A DNA stretch of 64,000 bases, from assembly GCA_046331705.1 (NCBI GenBank), contig JAXLQJ010000007.1:124001-188000 (forward strand). Direction: 5' to 3'. Numbering within the stretch: position 1 is the first letter of the stretch; every line of letters starts with the position of its first letter. The position numbers and the translations under genes were made by a program. A model generated the notes under the pieces. It searched no databases, had not been told where the DNA came from, and was given only the letters and a program-made list of their open reading frames with translations. Of the stretch, positions 11,339 to 20,832 are shown one piece after another. Origin of the DNA: JADJOY01 sp046331705 [NCBI: bacterium]. GTDB lineage: Bacteria; JADJOY01.

Positions 11339-12076
11339 TCACGCCATCGCGGCGCGCACCCGCTCCAGATCTTCAGGCGTGTCGACCCCGATCGTGCGGT
11401 GCGAGGTGATCCCCACTCCGATCGCGATCCCGTTCTCGAGAAAGCGCAGCTGCTCGAGCGATTCGAGCGATTCGAGCGGCCCACGCGAGAGCGCGACGAA
11501 GCGCGCGAGCGCCGCGCGGCGGAACGCGTAGATGCCGACGTGTCCGTGGTGGCGCTCGCCGAGCGCGCCGCCGCCGGCTCGGTCGTAGGGAATCGGCGCG
11601 CGCGAGAAATAGAGCGCGCGACCGGCTCGATCCATCACCACCTTCACCACGCTCGGATCGGCGAGCTGCTCCGCCGAGCCCAAGCGGAACGCGAGCGTCG
11701 CGACCGCGAGCTCGTGGCCGTCGCGGCGCTCGAGCAGCGTCGTCACCACCTGGTCCACTTGCGCGGGGTCGAGCTCCGGCTCGTCGCCCTGGACGTTGAC
11801 GATCACCTCGGCGTCGCTGGCGCGGGCCGCCTCCTCGACGCGATCGGTGCCGGACGCGTGACTCGGCGAGGTCCACGCCACGTGCGCTCCGAACCCTCGC
11901 GCCACGGCGGCGATTCGTTCGTCATCGGTGGCGATCCACACGTCGTCGACTTCTTTCGCACGCCGCGCGCGCTGCCACACGTGCTCGATCATGGGACGTC
12001 CTGCGATCTCCGCCAACGCCTTGCCCGGCAAACGCGTCGAGCCCCAGCGCGCCGGGATCACCGCGAGACGCTTCAC
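11339..12076 (-). CDS. kdsB: CMP-Kdo synthetase (3-deoxy-manno-octulosonate cytidylyltransferase)
   Basis: Activates Kdo with CTP to give CMP-Kdo (245 aa, usual length about 250). The N-terminal nucleotide-binding motif IPARWGSTRLPGKAL, the HASGTDRVEEAA segment and VNVQGDEPEL are family hallmarks. Starts with GTG at 12076, with GGAGGGG about 6 nt upstream. First gene of the LPS operon: kdsB, then pyrG after 12 bp. A sigma-70-like promoter is visible about 150 bp upstream. Confidence 0.97.
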   Translation of the reverse strand: MKRLAVIPARWGSTRLPGKALAEIAGRPMIEHVWQRARRAKEVDDVWIATDDERIAAVARGFGAHVAWTSPSHASGTDRVEEAARASDAEVIVNVQGDEPELDPAQVDQVVTTLLERRDGHELAVATLAFRLGSAEQLADPSVVKVVMDRAGRALYFSRAPIPYDRAGGGALGERHHGHVGIYAFRRAALARFVALSRGPLESLESLEQLRFLENGIAIGVGITSHRTIGVDTPEDLERVRAAMA

Positions 12077-12415
12077 GGCGCCCCTCCCGGCTCACAGCCG
12101 CGGAACGCACGGGCGGCGCCGCCTCGAAAGCCCGTTGGACCGGGCCCAAAGGCGTCCCGTGCACGTCGACTTGGCATCAATGAGGGAGGCTCGGTTCCGT
12201 GGCCCGCGCGAAACCGCGGCGAGCATACCAGGCACCGGAGTCGCGTCAACCCACGCTTTTCACGCGCTGTCGTTGCGCTCGCCGCGCCCACGCGCGGCGC
12301 GGCGCGGAGCCCGTCTCGCGCGTGAGCTCCGAGCGCGCTCCTAGGCGTCGCTTTCGCCGCCGCGCTATCGTCCGGCCCTTTCGATCCCGCCCGCTCGACG
12401 GTCGCGAGGTCCCTC
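12077..12415. other. Divergent intergenic region between kdsB and the GT39 gene
   Basis: 339 bp without a convincing gene. It holds the candidate kdsB promoter at 12222-12249 and the kdsB ribosome-binding site. Open frames crossing it on both strands have no recognizable protein signature and continue as shadows into neighbouring genes. I see no clear promoter for the plus-strand gene. Confidence 0.6.
12222..12249 (-). promoter_or_regulatory. Promoter upstream of the kdsB-lptB operon
   Basis: On the minus strand TTGACG (12249-12244) is followed after 16 nt by TATGCT (12227-12222), with TGG just before the -10, an extended -10 arrangement. It matches 5 of 6 and 4 of 6 consensus bases. The implied start gives a leader of about 140 nt before kdsB. 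It is the best promoter in the region and would drive all seven LPS genes. Confidence 0.6.
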
Positions 12416-14167
12416 ATGACGAGCTCCTCCTCCGCGCCGAACGGGGCGGCCCTGGCGCCCGCGCCGTGGCGTCTGGTCGCCATCGCGGTCGCGATCACGG
12501 CCGTCACGCTCCTCGGACGGCTCGGCGGGCTCCCGCTTCTCGACCCCGACGAGGGCCGCAACGCTGCCGTCGCCAGCGAGATGCAGGCGCACGGTGCGTG
12601 GATCGTGCCCACCTACAACGGGCTCGCGTACATGGACAAGCCGGCGTTCTTCTTCCGCGCCGTCGCGCTCTGCTTCGGCGCGTTCGGGGCGGACGAGCTG
12701 AGCGCTCGCCTGCCGTCGACCCTCGCCGCGCTCGCGCTGCTGGCCGCGGCTGCCGCGTTCGCGCGGCGCGTCTACGGCGGTCGGGTGGCCGCGCTGACGG
12801 CGATCGTGCTGGCGACCGCACCGCTCTTCGTGGTGTTCGCGCGCACCGTGATCTTCGACATGCCGCTCGCGCTGTGCGTGTGCACCGCGATCTTCACGGG
12901 TTATCTCGCCGAGGAACACGCCGAGCCCGGCGGGCGTCGCCGCCTCGGGCTCGCGTCGGCGTTCGCGTCCGGTGTGGCCGTGCTGATCAAGGGCCCGGTC
13001 GGATGGATCGTGCCGGTCCTGGTGCTGGCGGCGTTCTTCGCCAGCGAGCGCCGCTTCGCCGCGGCACGCCGCACGCTCGCCCTCGAGCGGGTCGCGGTGG
13101 TGCTCGCGCTGGTGCTGCCGTGGTTCGTCGCCGCTTGCGTCGAACGCCCGGATTTCGCGCACTACGGCCTCGTCTACGAGTCGTTTCAGCGCTTCACCAC
13201 CGACGAGTTCCGACGGACCCAGCCGTTTTACTTCTACGTCCCGGTGATGCTGCTGGCGCTGGCACCGTGGAGCCTCGCCGCGCCCGAGGCGGCGCTGGCC
13301 GCGTGGCGCGAGCGAGCGAGGCTCACCCGCGCCGACCGCTTGTTGCTGGTCTGGGTCGCGGTGGTGGTCGCGTTCTTCTCGATCTCGCGGTCCAAGCTGC
13401 CCGGATACGTGCTGAGCGCGGTGGTGGCGGGCGCGCTCCTGAGCGCGCGGCTGGTGGACCGGGCGCTCGCGGATCGCGACGGCCGCGCGGCGCGGATTCT
13501 CGATCGCTCGCTCACCTGGATCGGCGTGGCGGCGATCGTCGGCGCAGCGGTCGCGATCGCGTCGATGCTGCTGGGCGCGGACAGCTGGCAGCGACTTCTC
13601 GGCCGCAAGAACCGCGAGATCGTGCGGCTGGTACCGCTCTTCGGGCCGATCGCGCTCACCTGTGTCGCGCTGGCGGCGAGTGCCGGGTGGGCAGCGCGGC
13701 GGCGCTCGCTCGCCGCGGCGCTGCTGGTGGTGCTGGTGATCCCCACCTCCGCCCTCACCGCGAGCTTCCCCGCCCTGCGCCGCTACGCCGAGGCCGCATC
13801 CGCCAGGAGCGTCGCTGCGGCGGTCGCCCGCGAGTCGGCGAACGCCCGCGTGGTCAGCGTGCGCTCGCTGCCGCCGGGACTGCCGTTCTACCTCGGCCGC
13901 CCCATCACGCTGGTCACCGAGGATGGCCACGAGAGCACCAGCAACTACCAGATGAGCCTGTTGCGCGGCAGCGGCCCGTGGCCCGAGGGAATGATCCCGC
14001 TCGGCGACGCGGCGGCGTGGCTGGACCGCCAGCGCGAGCCGATCTACCTGCTCGCGTACTGGAGGCGCCGCGAGATCGTGGAGTCGATGCTCGCGTCGCG
14101 CGGGCTCGCGCCGACCGAGATCGCGCCCGGTTGGTGGGGCGTGCTGGTGCCACCGCGCGCGGGTTGA
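12416..14167 (+). CDS. GT39/ArnT-type membrane glycosyltransferase
   Basis: A 583-residue polytopic protein of the PMT/ArnT (GT-C fold) family. The first periplasmic loop holds LLDPDEGRNAAVASEM, where the DE-containing motif is the expected catalytic and metal-binding site, and MDKPAFFFRAVAL resembles the conserved KPP/KP segment. About ten hydrophobic helices follow (for example around 145-165, 215-240, 300-325, 335-355). Such enzymes take sugars from polyprenyl phosphate carriers on the periplasmic face and modify lipid A or other glycans. A GT2 that could load such a carrier is encoded at 16052-16810. The next gene starts 3 bp after the stop, so they form one unit. The exact sugar is unknown. 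Confidence 0.85.
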   Translation: MTSSSSAPNGAALAPAPWRLVAIAVAITAVTLLGRLGGLPLLDPDEGRNAAVASEMQAHGAWIVPTYNGLAYMDKPAFFFRAVALCFGAFGADELSARLPSTLAALALLAAAAAFARRVYGGRVAALTAIVLATAPLFVVFARTVIFDMPLALCVCTAIFTGYLAEEHAEPGGRRRLGLASAFASGVAVLIKGPVGWIVPVLVLAAFFASERRFAAARRTLALERVAVVLALVLPWFVAACVERPDFAHYGLVYESFQRFTTDEFRRTQPFYFYVPVMLLALAPWSLAAPEAALAAWRERARLTRADRLLLVWVAVVVAFFSISRSKLPGYVLSAVVAGALLSARLVDRALADRDGRAARILDRSLTWIGVAAIVGAAVAIASMLLGADSWQRLLGRKNREIVRLVPLFGPIALTCVALAASAGWAARRRSLAAALLVVLVIPTSALTASFPALRRYAEAASARSVAAAVARESANARVVSVRSLPPGLPFYLGRPITLVTEDGHESTSNYQMSLLRGSGPWPEGMIPLGDAAAWLDRQREPIYLLAYWRRREIVESMLASRGLAPTEIAPGWWGVLVPPRAG

Positions 14168-14170
14168 GGC

Positions 14171-16033
14171 ATGTGCGGGATCGCCGGGATCGTCGAGCTG
14201 GGCGGTGCGAGCGACGAGGCCGTTCTCGCGCGCCGCGTGCGCTCGATGATGGAGGCGCTCGAGCACCGCGGACCCGATTCCGCCGGGCTCGACTGCTCGC
14301 CGCGCGCGGCGCTGGGCGCGACGCGGCTCGCCGTGCGCGGTGGCCACGACGGCCGCCAGCCGCTGGTGGACGCCGCGACCGGTGTGGTCGTGGTCTGCAA
14401 CGGAGAGATCGACAACCACACGGAGCTCGCGGCATGGCTCGCCGCCCGTGGCCGTCCGACGACGCCGGCCACCGATGTCGCGGTGCTCCCGGGGCTCTAC
14501 CTGGAGCTGGGCGAAGGCTTGGTCGACGAGTTGGCGGGCGTCTTCGCGCTCGCGATCTGGGATCCGCGCCGCGATCGGCTGCTCCTCGCCCGCGACCGCG
14601 CAGGCGAGCGCCCACTCTTCTACGCGACCGTCGCGAACGGCTTGGTCTTCGCATCGGAGCTCTCGGCCCTCGCGCGCGATCCGCACGTGGCCCTGGACAG
14701 CGATCGCGCCGCGCTGGCGGCCTACGTGCGCTGGGGCTCGTTCGCGGCGCCGCGCACGCCCTACCGCCAGGCGCGCAAGCTCGCGCCGGGCGAGATGCTC
14801 GCGTTCGACCGCACGGGCCTCGCCACCCGCCGCTATTGGTCGTGGCCGATGGGACGCGCTCCCCAGACCGAGCCCTCGACGGACGCGTTCGACGCAGTGT
14901 TTCGCGGCGCCGTGCAGCGGCAAGCACAGGTGGATGTGCCGCTCGGGGTGTTCCTGAGCGGCGGTCTCGATTCCTCGTTGGTGGCGGCGGTCGCGCGCCG
15001 CGTCCAGCCAGACGTGCCGCTCGGCGCCTTCTGCATCCGCTTCGGCGAATCCTCCTACGACGAATCCGACTGGGCGGCGCGGGTCGCCGAGCACCTCGGT
15101 CTGCCGCTCGCCACCGTGAAGATCCACGCCGAGGACTTTCCCGTCGAGATCGCGCGGCTGATCGAGTGCGTCGGCGAGCCCCTCGCCGATCCAGCGTGGG
15201 TGCCGACGGCGCTGCTGGCGCGGCGCGCGGCGCAGGACGTGACCGTCGCCTTGGTGGGAGAAGGCGGCGACGAGCTCTTCGGCGGCTATCCCACGTATCT
15301 CGGGCTCGGCCTGGCGGACGCGTACACGCGCCTGCCGCGCTTCGTTCGCGGCGGGCTCGCGCGCGTGATCGAGGGCTGGCCGCCGAGCGACAAGAAGGTC
15401 ACCGTCTCCTTTCTGCTCAAGCGCTTCGTGGAAGGCCTCGAGCTCGAGCCGCTCGAGCGCCATCGGCTGTGGACCTCGACGGTGCGGCCGGCGATCCTCG
15501 CGCGGCTCGGCCTGGCGCCGGACTTGGCGGCGACCGCTCCGCCGAGCGTCCTGCCCACCGCCGCGCCACTCGATCTCGTCCAGCGCCACGATCTGGAGAC
15601 ATCCCTCGCGGAGGGGCTGCTCACCAAGGCCGACCGCGCCGGGATGCAGTCGGCGCTCGAGCTGCGCGCGCCGTTCCTCGATCGCGACGTGCTGGCCTTC
15701 GCCGCGACGCTGCCACCCCACCAGCGGGTGAGCGGCTTCACCACCAAGCGCTTCCTCAAGCGGTACGCCGAGCGCTACCTGCCGCACGCGGTCGTGTACC
15801 GGCGCAAGCGCGGGCTGTCGGTGCCCATCGGCGCCTGGCTACGCGGACCGCTTCACGATTGGGCGAAGACGCGGCTCGGCCCCGAGCTCGAAGAGGTCGG
15901 CGTGAGCCACCGTGCCGCACGCGGGCTGCTCGCCGAGCACCTGCGGCGCGCGGAGGACCACGGCCGAGCGATCTGGACGCTCTGCGTCCTCGGCGAGTGG
16001 CTGCGCTGGGCCGCCGCGCGGCGCGACCCATGA
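14171..16033 (+). CDS. asnB: Asparagine synthetase (glutamine-hydrolysing)-type amidotransferase
   Basis: 620 residues with the AsnB architecture. Cys2 of MCGIAGIVEL is the class II glutaminase nucleophile, and RGPDS and NGEIDN are conserved glutaminase loops. The synthetase half (about 235 onward) has the PP-loop FLSGGLDSS and GEGGDELFGGYP. The product could be asparagine, but many such genes in polysaccharide loci amidate sugar acids or peptides in envelope polymers. Its position directly behind a GT39 membrane transferase, 3 bp apart, favours the envelope role by context only. It converges with the next gene, 18 bp away. Confidence 0.9.
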   Translation: MCGIAGIVELGGASDEAVLARRVRSMMEALEHRGPDSAGLDCSPRAALGATRLAVRGGHDGRQPLVDAATGVVVVCNGEIDNHTELAAWLAARGRPTTPATDVAVLPGLYLELGEGLVDELAGVFALAIWDPRRDRLLLARDRAGERPLFYATVANGLVFASELSALARDPHVALDSDRAALAAYVRWGSFAAPRTPYRQARKLAPGEMLAFDRTGLATRRYWSWPMGRAPQTEPSTDAFDAVFRGAVQRQAQVDVPLGVFLSGGLDSSLVAAVARRVQPDVPLGAFCIRFGESSYDESDWAARVAEHLGLPLATVKIHAEDFPVEIARLIECVGEPLADPAWVPTALLARRAAQDVTVALVGEGGDELFGGYPTYLGLGLADAYTRLPRFVRGGLARVIEGWPPSDKKVTVSFLLKRFVEGLELEPLERHRLWTSTVRPAILARLGLAPDLAATAPPSVLPTAAPLDLVQRHDLETSLAEGLLTKADRAGMQSALELRAPFLDRDVLAFAATLPPHQRVSGFTTKRFLKRYAERYLPHAVVYRRKRGLSVPIGAWLRGPLHDWAKTRLGPELEEVGVSHRAARGLLAEHLRRAEDHGRAIWTLCVLGEWLRWAAARRDP

Positions 16034-16051
16034 GCGCGCCGCGCGCGGCGC

Positions 16052-16810
16052 TCAGCTCGGTGGCGCCGCGTCGATCGGCTCGGCGCTGGTGTCGCACCGG
16101 CGGCGCATGAGCCACCACACGCCGATCAAGTCCACGATCCCGACCCACAACCGGTCCAGCACTCCGTAGTTCGAGCGGCCCGCCGATCGCTCGCGATGGC
16201 TGACGTCGACGGCAACCACGCGGCCGCCCGCGCGCAGGAAGAGCGCCGGCAAGAAGCGATGCAGGTGATCGAAGTGCGGGATTCGGGCGAAGTCCTCGCG
16301 GCGAAACGCCTTGAGCCCGCAGCCGGTGTCGGTGGTGCGATCGCCCAGGATCGCGCCGCGGACGGCGTTCGCCACCCGCGATGCGACGCGCTTCGTCCAC
16401 GAATCGCGCCGGCGCACGCGCCGTCCGCTCACCAGCACGGGGACTCCGGGGGTCCTGTCGAGCTCGGTCGCGAGCGCGGCGACCAGTCGCGGCACGTCGC
16501 GCGGATCGTTCTGCCGGTCGCCGTCCATGGTGACGATCCAGGGGGCGCGCGCACGCGCGACCCCCGTCGCGAGCGCGGCGCTCTGGCCGCGGCCGCGCGG
16601 CGAGCGAAAACCACGCAGCCACGGGTGTTGCGACGCGAGCGCGGCGAGCAGCTGCGCCGTGGCGTCGTCGCTGCCGTCGTCGACGCACACGACCTCGTAC
16701 GCGTCGCCGGTCGCCAGCGCCGCGCGGATCTCCTCGAAGAGCGGGCCGACGTTGGCGGCCTCGTTTCGTAGCGGAATCACCACCGCGAATTTCGGTACGG
16801 CGGTCTGCAT
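16052..16810 (-). CDS. GT2 glycosyltransferase of the DPM1/ArnC type
   Basis: A 252-residue family 2 transferase. It starts VPKFAVVIPLRNEAANVGPLF, has EVVCVDDGSDDAT and the DxD-like motif MDGDRQNDP, then DTGCGLKAFRRE, the segment typical of dolichol- or undecaprenyl-phosphate sugar synthases. One hydrophobic segment near the C-terminus (VLDRLWVGIVDLIGVWWLM) may anchor it. I chose the ATG at 16810; the longer frame to 17119 runs through the metF start region. It probably makes an undecaprenyl-phosphate-linked sugar, which could feed the GT39 transferase at 12416. It is convergent with asnB. Confidence 0.85.
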   Translation of the reverse strand: MQTAVPKFAVVIPLRNEAANVGPLFEEIRAALATGDAYEVVCVDDGSDDATAQLLAALASQHPWLRGFRSPRGRGQSAALATGVARARAPWIVTMDGDRQNDPRDVPRLVAALATELDRTPGVPVLVSGRRVRRRDSWTKRVASRVANAVRGAILGDRTTDTGCGLKAFRREDFARIPHFDHLHRFLPALFLRAGGRVVAVDVSHRERSAGRSNYGVLDRLWVGIVDLIGVWWLMRRRCDTSAEPIDAAPPS

Positions 16811-17103
16811 GGCGCGCTCGGGCAGCAGGCCCGAGAGCCTGCGGGTCGACGGGGACACCGGAGTTCCGGGAGCGTGCCCGAGCCCGCCGGCGAACCCAAG
16901 CTGGAGTCGTGTCCGTCTCCACGCAACCGTCGCGCGCGCCGCGCGCTGGCGCCCTCGGCGAGCCCGTGCCACGGCGGTGCTGCGGTCGGGCGGGAGATAG
17001 CGAGGGCTAGACCGGCCGCCGCGCGCGGTGGTAACTAGCCGGGCCCGGCGCCTCCCACGTCGCCGCACTCCCCTCGACTCCGCCACCCATCGAACGAAAT
17101 CCG

Positions 17104-18003
17104 ATGAAGTTTCCCGCACCCTATCGAAGCAACCGCCCGGTCGTCTCCTTCGAGCTCTTTCCGCCGAAGACGGACAAGGGCCTCGCCGATCTCGAGGAGC
17201 GTCTGCCGCACTTGCTCGCGCTCGAGCCCACGTTCCTCACGGTGACGTACGGCGCCGGCGGCACCACCCGCGAGCGCACCCTCGACATCGCGCGCCGCAT
17301 CCGCGGGCAGTACGGACGCGACGTCGCGCACCACCTCACGTGCGTCGGCGCGACCCGCGACGAGATCACGCGCACGCTCGGCGAGATCCGCGACGCCGGC
17401 ATCGAGAACCTGGTGGCCTTGCGCGGCGATCCGCCGCAAGGACAGACCGAGTTCCGCGCCGTCGAGGGCGGTTTCCGCCACGCCTGCGAGTTGGTGGCGC
17501 ACGTCCGCGCGGTGGCGGACTTCGGCATCGCCGTCGCCGGCTATCCGGAGAAGCACGTCGAGGCGCCCGATTGGCAGTCGGACATCGCGCATCTCAAGGA
17601 AAAGGTCGACGCCGGCGCCGACGTGGTCCTCACGCAGCTCTTCTACGACAACCGCGACTTCCACCGTTTCGTGGAGCGTTGTCGAGCGGCCGGTATCCGC
17701 GCGCCGATCGTGCCGGGCCTGATGCCGATCCAGAACGTCGATCAGATCAAGCGCATCACCGCGATGTGCGGTGCTCGGATCCCGGACACCCTCGCCCACG
17801 CCCTCGAGGCCGCGCGCAGCGATCCGGCGCAGGTTCACGAGATCGCGGTGGACCACTGCGCCGAGCAGGCCGAGGAGCTGTTGCGCGCGGGTGTGCCAGG
17901 GATCCACTTCTACGTGCTCAATCAGACGACTCAGATCGCCGCGATCATGGGCCGGATCGCACCCACGCTGGCGACTGCGGTCGCGCCGCCGCTCGCCGGC
18001 TGA
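17104..18003 (+). CDS. metF: 5,10-methylenetetrahydrofolate reductase
   Basis: FAD-dependent reduction of methylene-THF to methyl-THF, the methyl donor for methionine synthesis (299 aa, usual 290-300). Conserved elements: VSFELFPPKTDKG at the N-terminus with the catalytic Glu, TFLTVTYGAGGTTRERT, the NLVALRGDPP motif, VAGYPEKH and the FAD-binding LTQLFYDN region. ATG at 17104. It runs divergently from the GT2 at 16052, with a 293-bp spacer in which I see no recognizable SAM, SAH or cobalamin riboswitch. It converges with the metallophosphoesterase, 56 bp apart. No other methionine gene is nearby. Confidence 0.97.
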   Translation: MKFPAPYRSNRPVVSFELFPPKTDKGLADLEERLPHLLALEPTFLTVTYGAGGTTRERTLDIARRIRGQYGRDVAHHLTCVGATRDEITRTLGEIRDAGIENLVALRGDPPQGQTEFRAVEGGFRHACELVAHVRAVADFGIAVAGYPEKHVEAPDWQSDIAHLKEKVDAGADVVLTQLFYDNRDFHRFVERCRAAGIRAPIVPGLMPIQNVDQIKRITAMCGARIPDTLAHALEAARSDPAQVHEIAVDHCAEQAEELLRAGVPGIHFYVLNQTTQIAAIMGRIAPTLATAVAPPLAG

Positions 18004-18059
18004 GGGCGCGCGCCCGCCGGCAGCGCGTCTCGGCGCCGGCTCACCGCTCGAGCCGAGAC

Positions 18060-19742
18060 TCAATCGGCCCGATCGAGCTCGGATTCGGATTCGGCTGCGC
18101 CGAGCGCCGGCAGCGGGGGCCGCGTGTCGCCAGGTGGCTCGCTCCACGGCTCTTCGCGGACGAGCCCTGTGGGATCGTCCTTCGCGAGCACCACGTGATC
18201 CAACACGACGCCGTGCTCGTCCACCGCCTCGAGCCACAGCCGGCCTCTCAGCGCCACCGCACGCACCACGTGGTGCGCGGTGATGCCGACCACGGTCTCG
18301 GCGGCGCTGTCCGGGTCGCGGAGCTCGCCGCCGCCCCCGCCCGACACCACGTAGCGCACGCCGCGGGGCTCCGTGCCGATCAGGCCGAGCGGCAAGGAAC
18401 GCTGGAAGTTGTGCGAATGCCCGGCGAACGCGATGTCCACGCGTGAGCCGAGCAACAACGGCTGCACGAGCCAGTAGACGAGCTCGTTGCGGCCCCGGCC
18501 CTCGCCGGGAAACGGCGGATGGTGGAAGAACGCGAGACGCCACCACGGCGGCGGCGCGGCGGCGGTGAAGCTCTCGGAGACCGCGGCACGCGCCGCGGTG
18601 AATGGAAGCGGCGGTGCGTTCGAGTTGAGCGAGGTCACCACCACCCCGGCGGCGTGAAGCGAACGCTCGAACGGGCTCGGGGCACCCGGCTCCGCGGCCA
18701 GCCCGAAGAAGCGGGCGAGATCGAGGCCGCCGTCGAGAAGGTCGTGATTGCCGGGTACGACCCAGATCGGCACCTGCGACGCGAGCTCCGCGATGGGGCC
18801 GTAGAACTGGGCGTAGAGGCTGGCGCGGGTCGCACGCTCGTAGGCGAGATCGCCGACGTGCAGGACGACGTCGGGCTGGAACTCCGCCAAGCGCGCGATC
18901 AGCCGTCGCGTGACCGAGCCGCCATTGCCGGAATCTCCGAGAACGCCGAAACGCAACGGGCTCTCGTCGCCGGGCGCGGGCAAGGTTCGAAACGCGCCGC
19001 CGTCCTCGCCCGGCACCGAGCGGCTGCGCAGGCGATAGGCGTGCACGGTGCTCGGGGCGAGATCGGTCAGCTGCACGCGATGCACCTTGCGTGCGACCGC
19101 CTCGTTCACGACCCAGCGCTTGCGCCCGGCACGGACCCGCACCGCACCCACCTCGGCGTCGGGCGTCTCCCAGAGCAGCTCGGCGTCGTGCGACGAGACC
19201 CACGTGAGCATCGGCCGCCGCCAGTACCAAGGCGCCTCGGCGGAGACGACGCTGATCCCGGCGCCGCTCCACACCACTCCCACCGTGCCCTCGAGCCCGA
19301 GCTCGGCTAGCGTCCGCGTGCGCGCGGCGATCAGACGCGGTCCGCGCGCGAGCCAGCTCAGGGCCTCGTCGTGCGTCATCGCCGCGACGCGCACCAGACC
19401 GACGCGCCGCTCGGGCACCGCGACGGGAACCCCGGGGCCGAGGGCCAGCAGCAAGCCACCGTGGGTCAGCTCGAGCTCGGCGATTCCCGCCACCGTCTCA
19501 CCCAGACCCACCCAGAGCCGCACGGTCCCGGCACCCACCAGACCCGCGGCAACGGCGCAGCTCGCACACACGATCCCGGCGCGCGCCGGCGGGCGCAGAC
19601 GACGTCGCAGGACCACCGCAAGCAGCACCCCGAGCAGCAGCACCCAGCAAGCGTTGCCGAGGTACGCGACCGGACCCGCTCCGTGCGGATCGGCCCAGCG
19701 CACCCGCGTGGAAGCGAGAAAGAAGCTCGCGAGCTCGGACAT
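18060..19742 (-). CDS. Membrane-anchored metallophosphoesterase (purple acid phosphatase-like)
   Basis: A 560-residue protein from the ATG at 19742 (a GTG at 19784 is in frame and would add 14 residues). Two hydrophobic segments (about 28-45 and 54-80) anchor it. A beta-rich, fibronectin-like domain spans about 165-255. The calcineurin-like catalytic domain has all metal motifs: GVLGDSGNGG (Asp270), HVGDLAYE (Asp298), VPGNHD (Asn332, His333), FFHHPP (407-408) and AGHSHNFQR (His442, His444). This domain order matches purple acid phosphatases. The catalytic part is predicted to be extracytoplasmic. The substrate is unknown. No operon partner is visible; both neighbours are in the other orientation. 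Confidence 0.85.
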   Translation of the reverse strand: MSELASFFLASTRVRWADPHGAGPVAYLGNACWVLLLGVLLAVVLRRRLRPPARAGIVCASCAVAAGLVGAGTVRLWVGLGETVAGIAELELTHGGLLLALGPGVPVAVPERRVGLVRVAAMTHDEALSWLARGPRLIAARTRTLAELGLEGTVGVVWSGAGISVVSAEAPWYWRRPMLTWVSSHDAELLWETPDAEVGAVRVRAGRKRWVVNEAVARKVHRVQLTDLAPSTVHAYRLRSRSVPGEDGGAFRTLPAPGDESPLRFGVLGDSGNGGSVTRRLIARLAEFQPDVVLHVGDLAYERATRASLYAQFYGPIAELASQVPIWVVPGNHDLLDGGLDLARFFGLAAEPGAPSPFERSLHAAGVVVTSLNSNAPPLPFTAARAAVSESFTAAAPPPWWRLAFFHHPPFPGEGRGRNELVYWLVQPLLLGSRVDIAFAGHSHNFQRSLPLGLIGTEPRGVRYVVSGGGGGELRDPDSAAETVVGITAHHVVRAVALRGRLWLEAVDEHGVVLDHVVLAKDDPTGLVREEPWSEPPGDTRPPLPALGAAESESELDRAD

Positions 19743-19888
19743 CCGGCGGAAACGCTGATCCGGGGAAATGAGGCGCGATGACACGCACCGGCCGGCCGCG
19801 GTGCCGCGAGTCGTCGGCGCGGCGACACACGGACGTCGCCGCGGCGCTCGGCGGCGTCGCGATCGCGTGTGGCCTCGATCGGCGGGAG

Positions 19889-19897
19889 CTTATAGCA
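19889..19897 (-). promoter_or_regulatory. Possible extended -10 for the metallophosphoesterase gene
   Basis: On the minus strand the sequence reads TGCTATAAG, an extended -10 form, about 150 bp upstream of the chosen ATG. No -35 match is seen at the correct distance. It overlaps the ribosome-binding region and start of the divergent methyltransferase gene, so it could be a chance match. Confidence 0.3.
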
Positions 19898-20811
19898 TGG
19901 CCGCTCCCTTCGAATCGGACCGAGACATGCGAATCGAGCGACAAGCGTTCTGCAAGTTCTGCGGCGAGCCCGCTCCCCTCGCCTACCTCACCCTTCCCGA
20001 CGCCTGCGTCGAGGTGGTGCGCTGCGGCCTCTGCCGCATGCCCTTCGTCAGCCAAACCTACGACGACGGGAGCGCGCGCGAGCTCTACGAGCGCGTGTTG
20101 CACGAAGGCGGCGAGTACGAGCGATTCGAGCCCGCCCGCTCCCCGCGCTTCCGCTATCTCCTCGACTGCGTGCTCCCGGAGCGTGAGATCCAGGGCCTCC
20201 GGCTGCTCGACGTTGGCGCTGGTGGCGGCGGCTTCCTGGCGCTCGCCAAGGGACTCGGTGCGCAGGTCGCCGGGATCGAGCTCTCGAGCGCAGCGCGGAG
20301 TCACGCGCTCGAGCGCTACGGCATCGAGCTTTCCGCGACCCCCCTCGCCGACCCGAGCTGGGACGGCAAGAAGTTCGACGTCGTGACCATCTGGGACCTC
20401 TTCGAGCACTTGGCCGATCCGCGCGCCACCCTGCGGCGCGTGAGCCAGCTGCTCGCGCCCGGCGGGCGGCTCGCGATCACCACTCCCGCGCGGGAGGCCG
20501 CGCTTCATCGCGCGGCGATCGGTCTGGCGCGGCTCACGGGCGGACGGCTCTCGTTCGTCGCCAGGCACCGGTACAACCTGCTCCACCTGCAGATCTTTCG
20601 GCGCGCCGATCTGCGTTGCCTCCTCGAGGACGCCGGGCTCACGGTGCGGGTGTTGGAGCTGATCGCCGACTACTCGTATCCCGGGTCTTGGTACCTGCGC
20701 ACCGCCCACATCCCCGAGTCGGCGAAGCAGCTGCTCGGACCCGCTGCCGACTGGACCCTCGCCCACGTCCCGCCGCGCAACAAGATCATCGCCGTCGCCC
20801 GGCGCGGGTGA
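19897..20811 (+). CDS. Class I SAM-dependent methyltransferase with N-terminal Cys4 zinc-ribbon-like segment
   Basis: 304 residues from the ATG at 19897 (GGGAG 8 nt upstream). The N-terminus has two CxxC pairs (Cys19/22 and Cys43/46), likely a structural zinc site. The Rossmann core has motif I LLDVGAGGGGFLAL (about 104-117), a downstream VTIWDLFEHLADP and LLAPGGRLAITTP. This layout is common in sugar or lipid methyltransferases of polysaccharide loci. The longer open frame to 19768 lacks a ribosome-binding site. It is the first gene of a 12-kb plus-strand locus of radical SAM and glycosyltransferase genes, which suggests a glycan or lipid substrate. The precise target is unknown. Confidence 0.8.
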   Translation: MAAPFESDRDMRIERQAFCKFCGEPAPLAYLTLPDACVEVVRCGLCRMPFVSQTYDDGSARELYERVLHEGGEYERFEPARSPRFRYLLDCVLPEREIQGLRLLDVGAGGGGFLALAKGLGAQVAGIELSSAARSHALERYGIELSATPLADPSWDGKKFDVVTIWDLFEHLADPRATLRRVSQLLAPGGRLAITTPAREAALHRAAIGLARLTGGRLSFVARHRYNLLHLQIFRRADLRCLLEDAGLTVRVLELIADYSYPGSWYLRTAHIPESAKQLLGPAADWTLAHVPPRNKIIAVARRG

Positions 20812-20832
20812 AGGGCGACTCACCGAGAAACA

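Noticed and set aside
12199-16110. Very long open frames of over 1,100 codons on both strands (plus-strand alternate frame 12199-16110 and minus-strand 12365-15787)
   Set aside because: They overlap the well-supported GT39 and asnB genes, have Arg/Ala/Pro-rich compositions and no domain signature. They are artefacts of high-GC coding DNA.
16811-17103. SAM, SAH or cobalamin riboswitch before metF
   Set aside because: I looked for the conserved cores and B12-box-like sequence on the plus strand and found none that fit.
17035-19272. 745-codon minus-strand frame crossing metF and part of the metallophosphoesterase in another frame
   Set aside because: It covers two genes with strong motif support, and has no motifs of its own.
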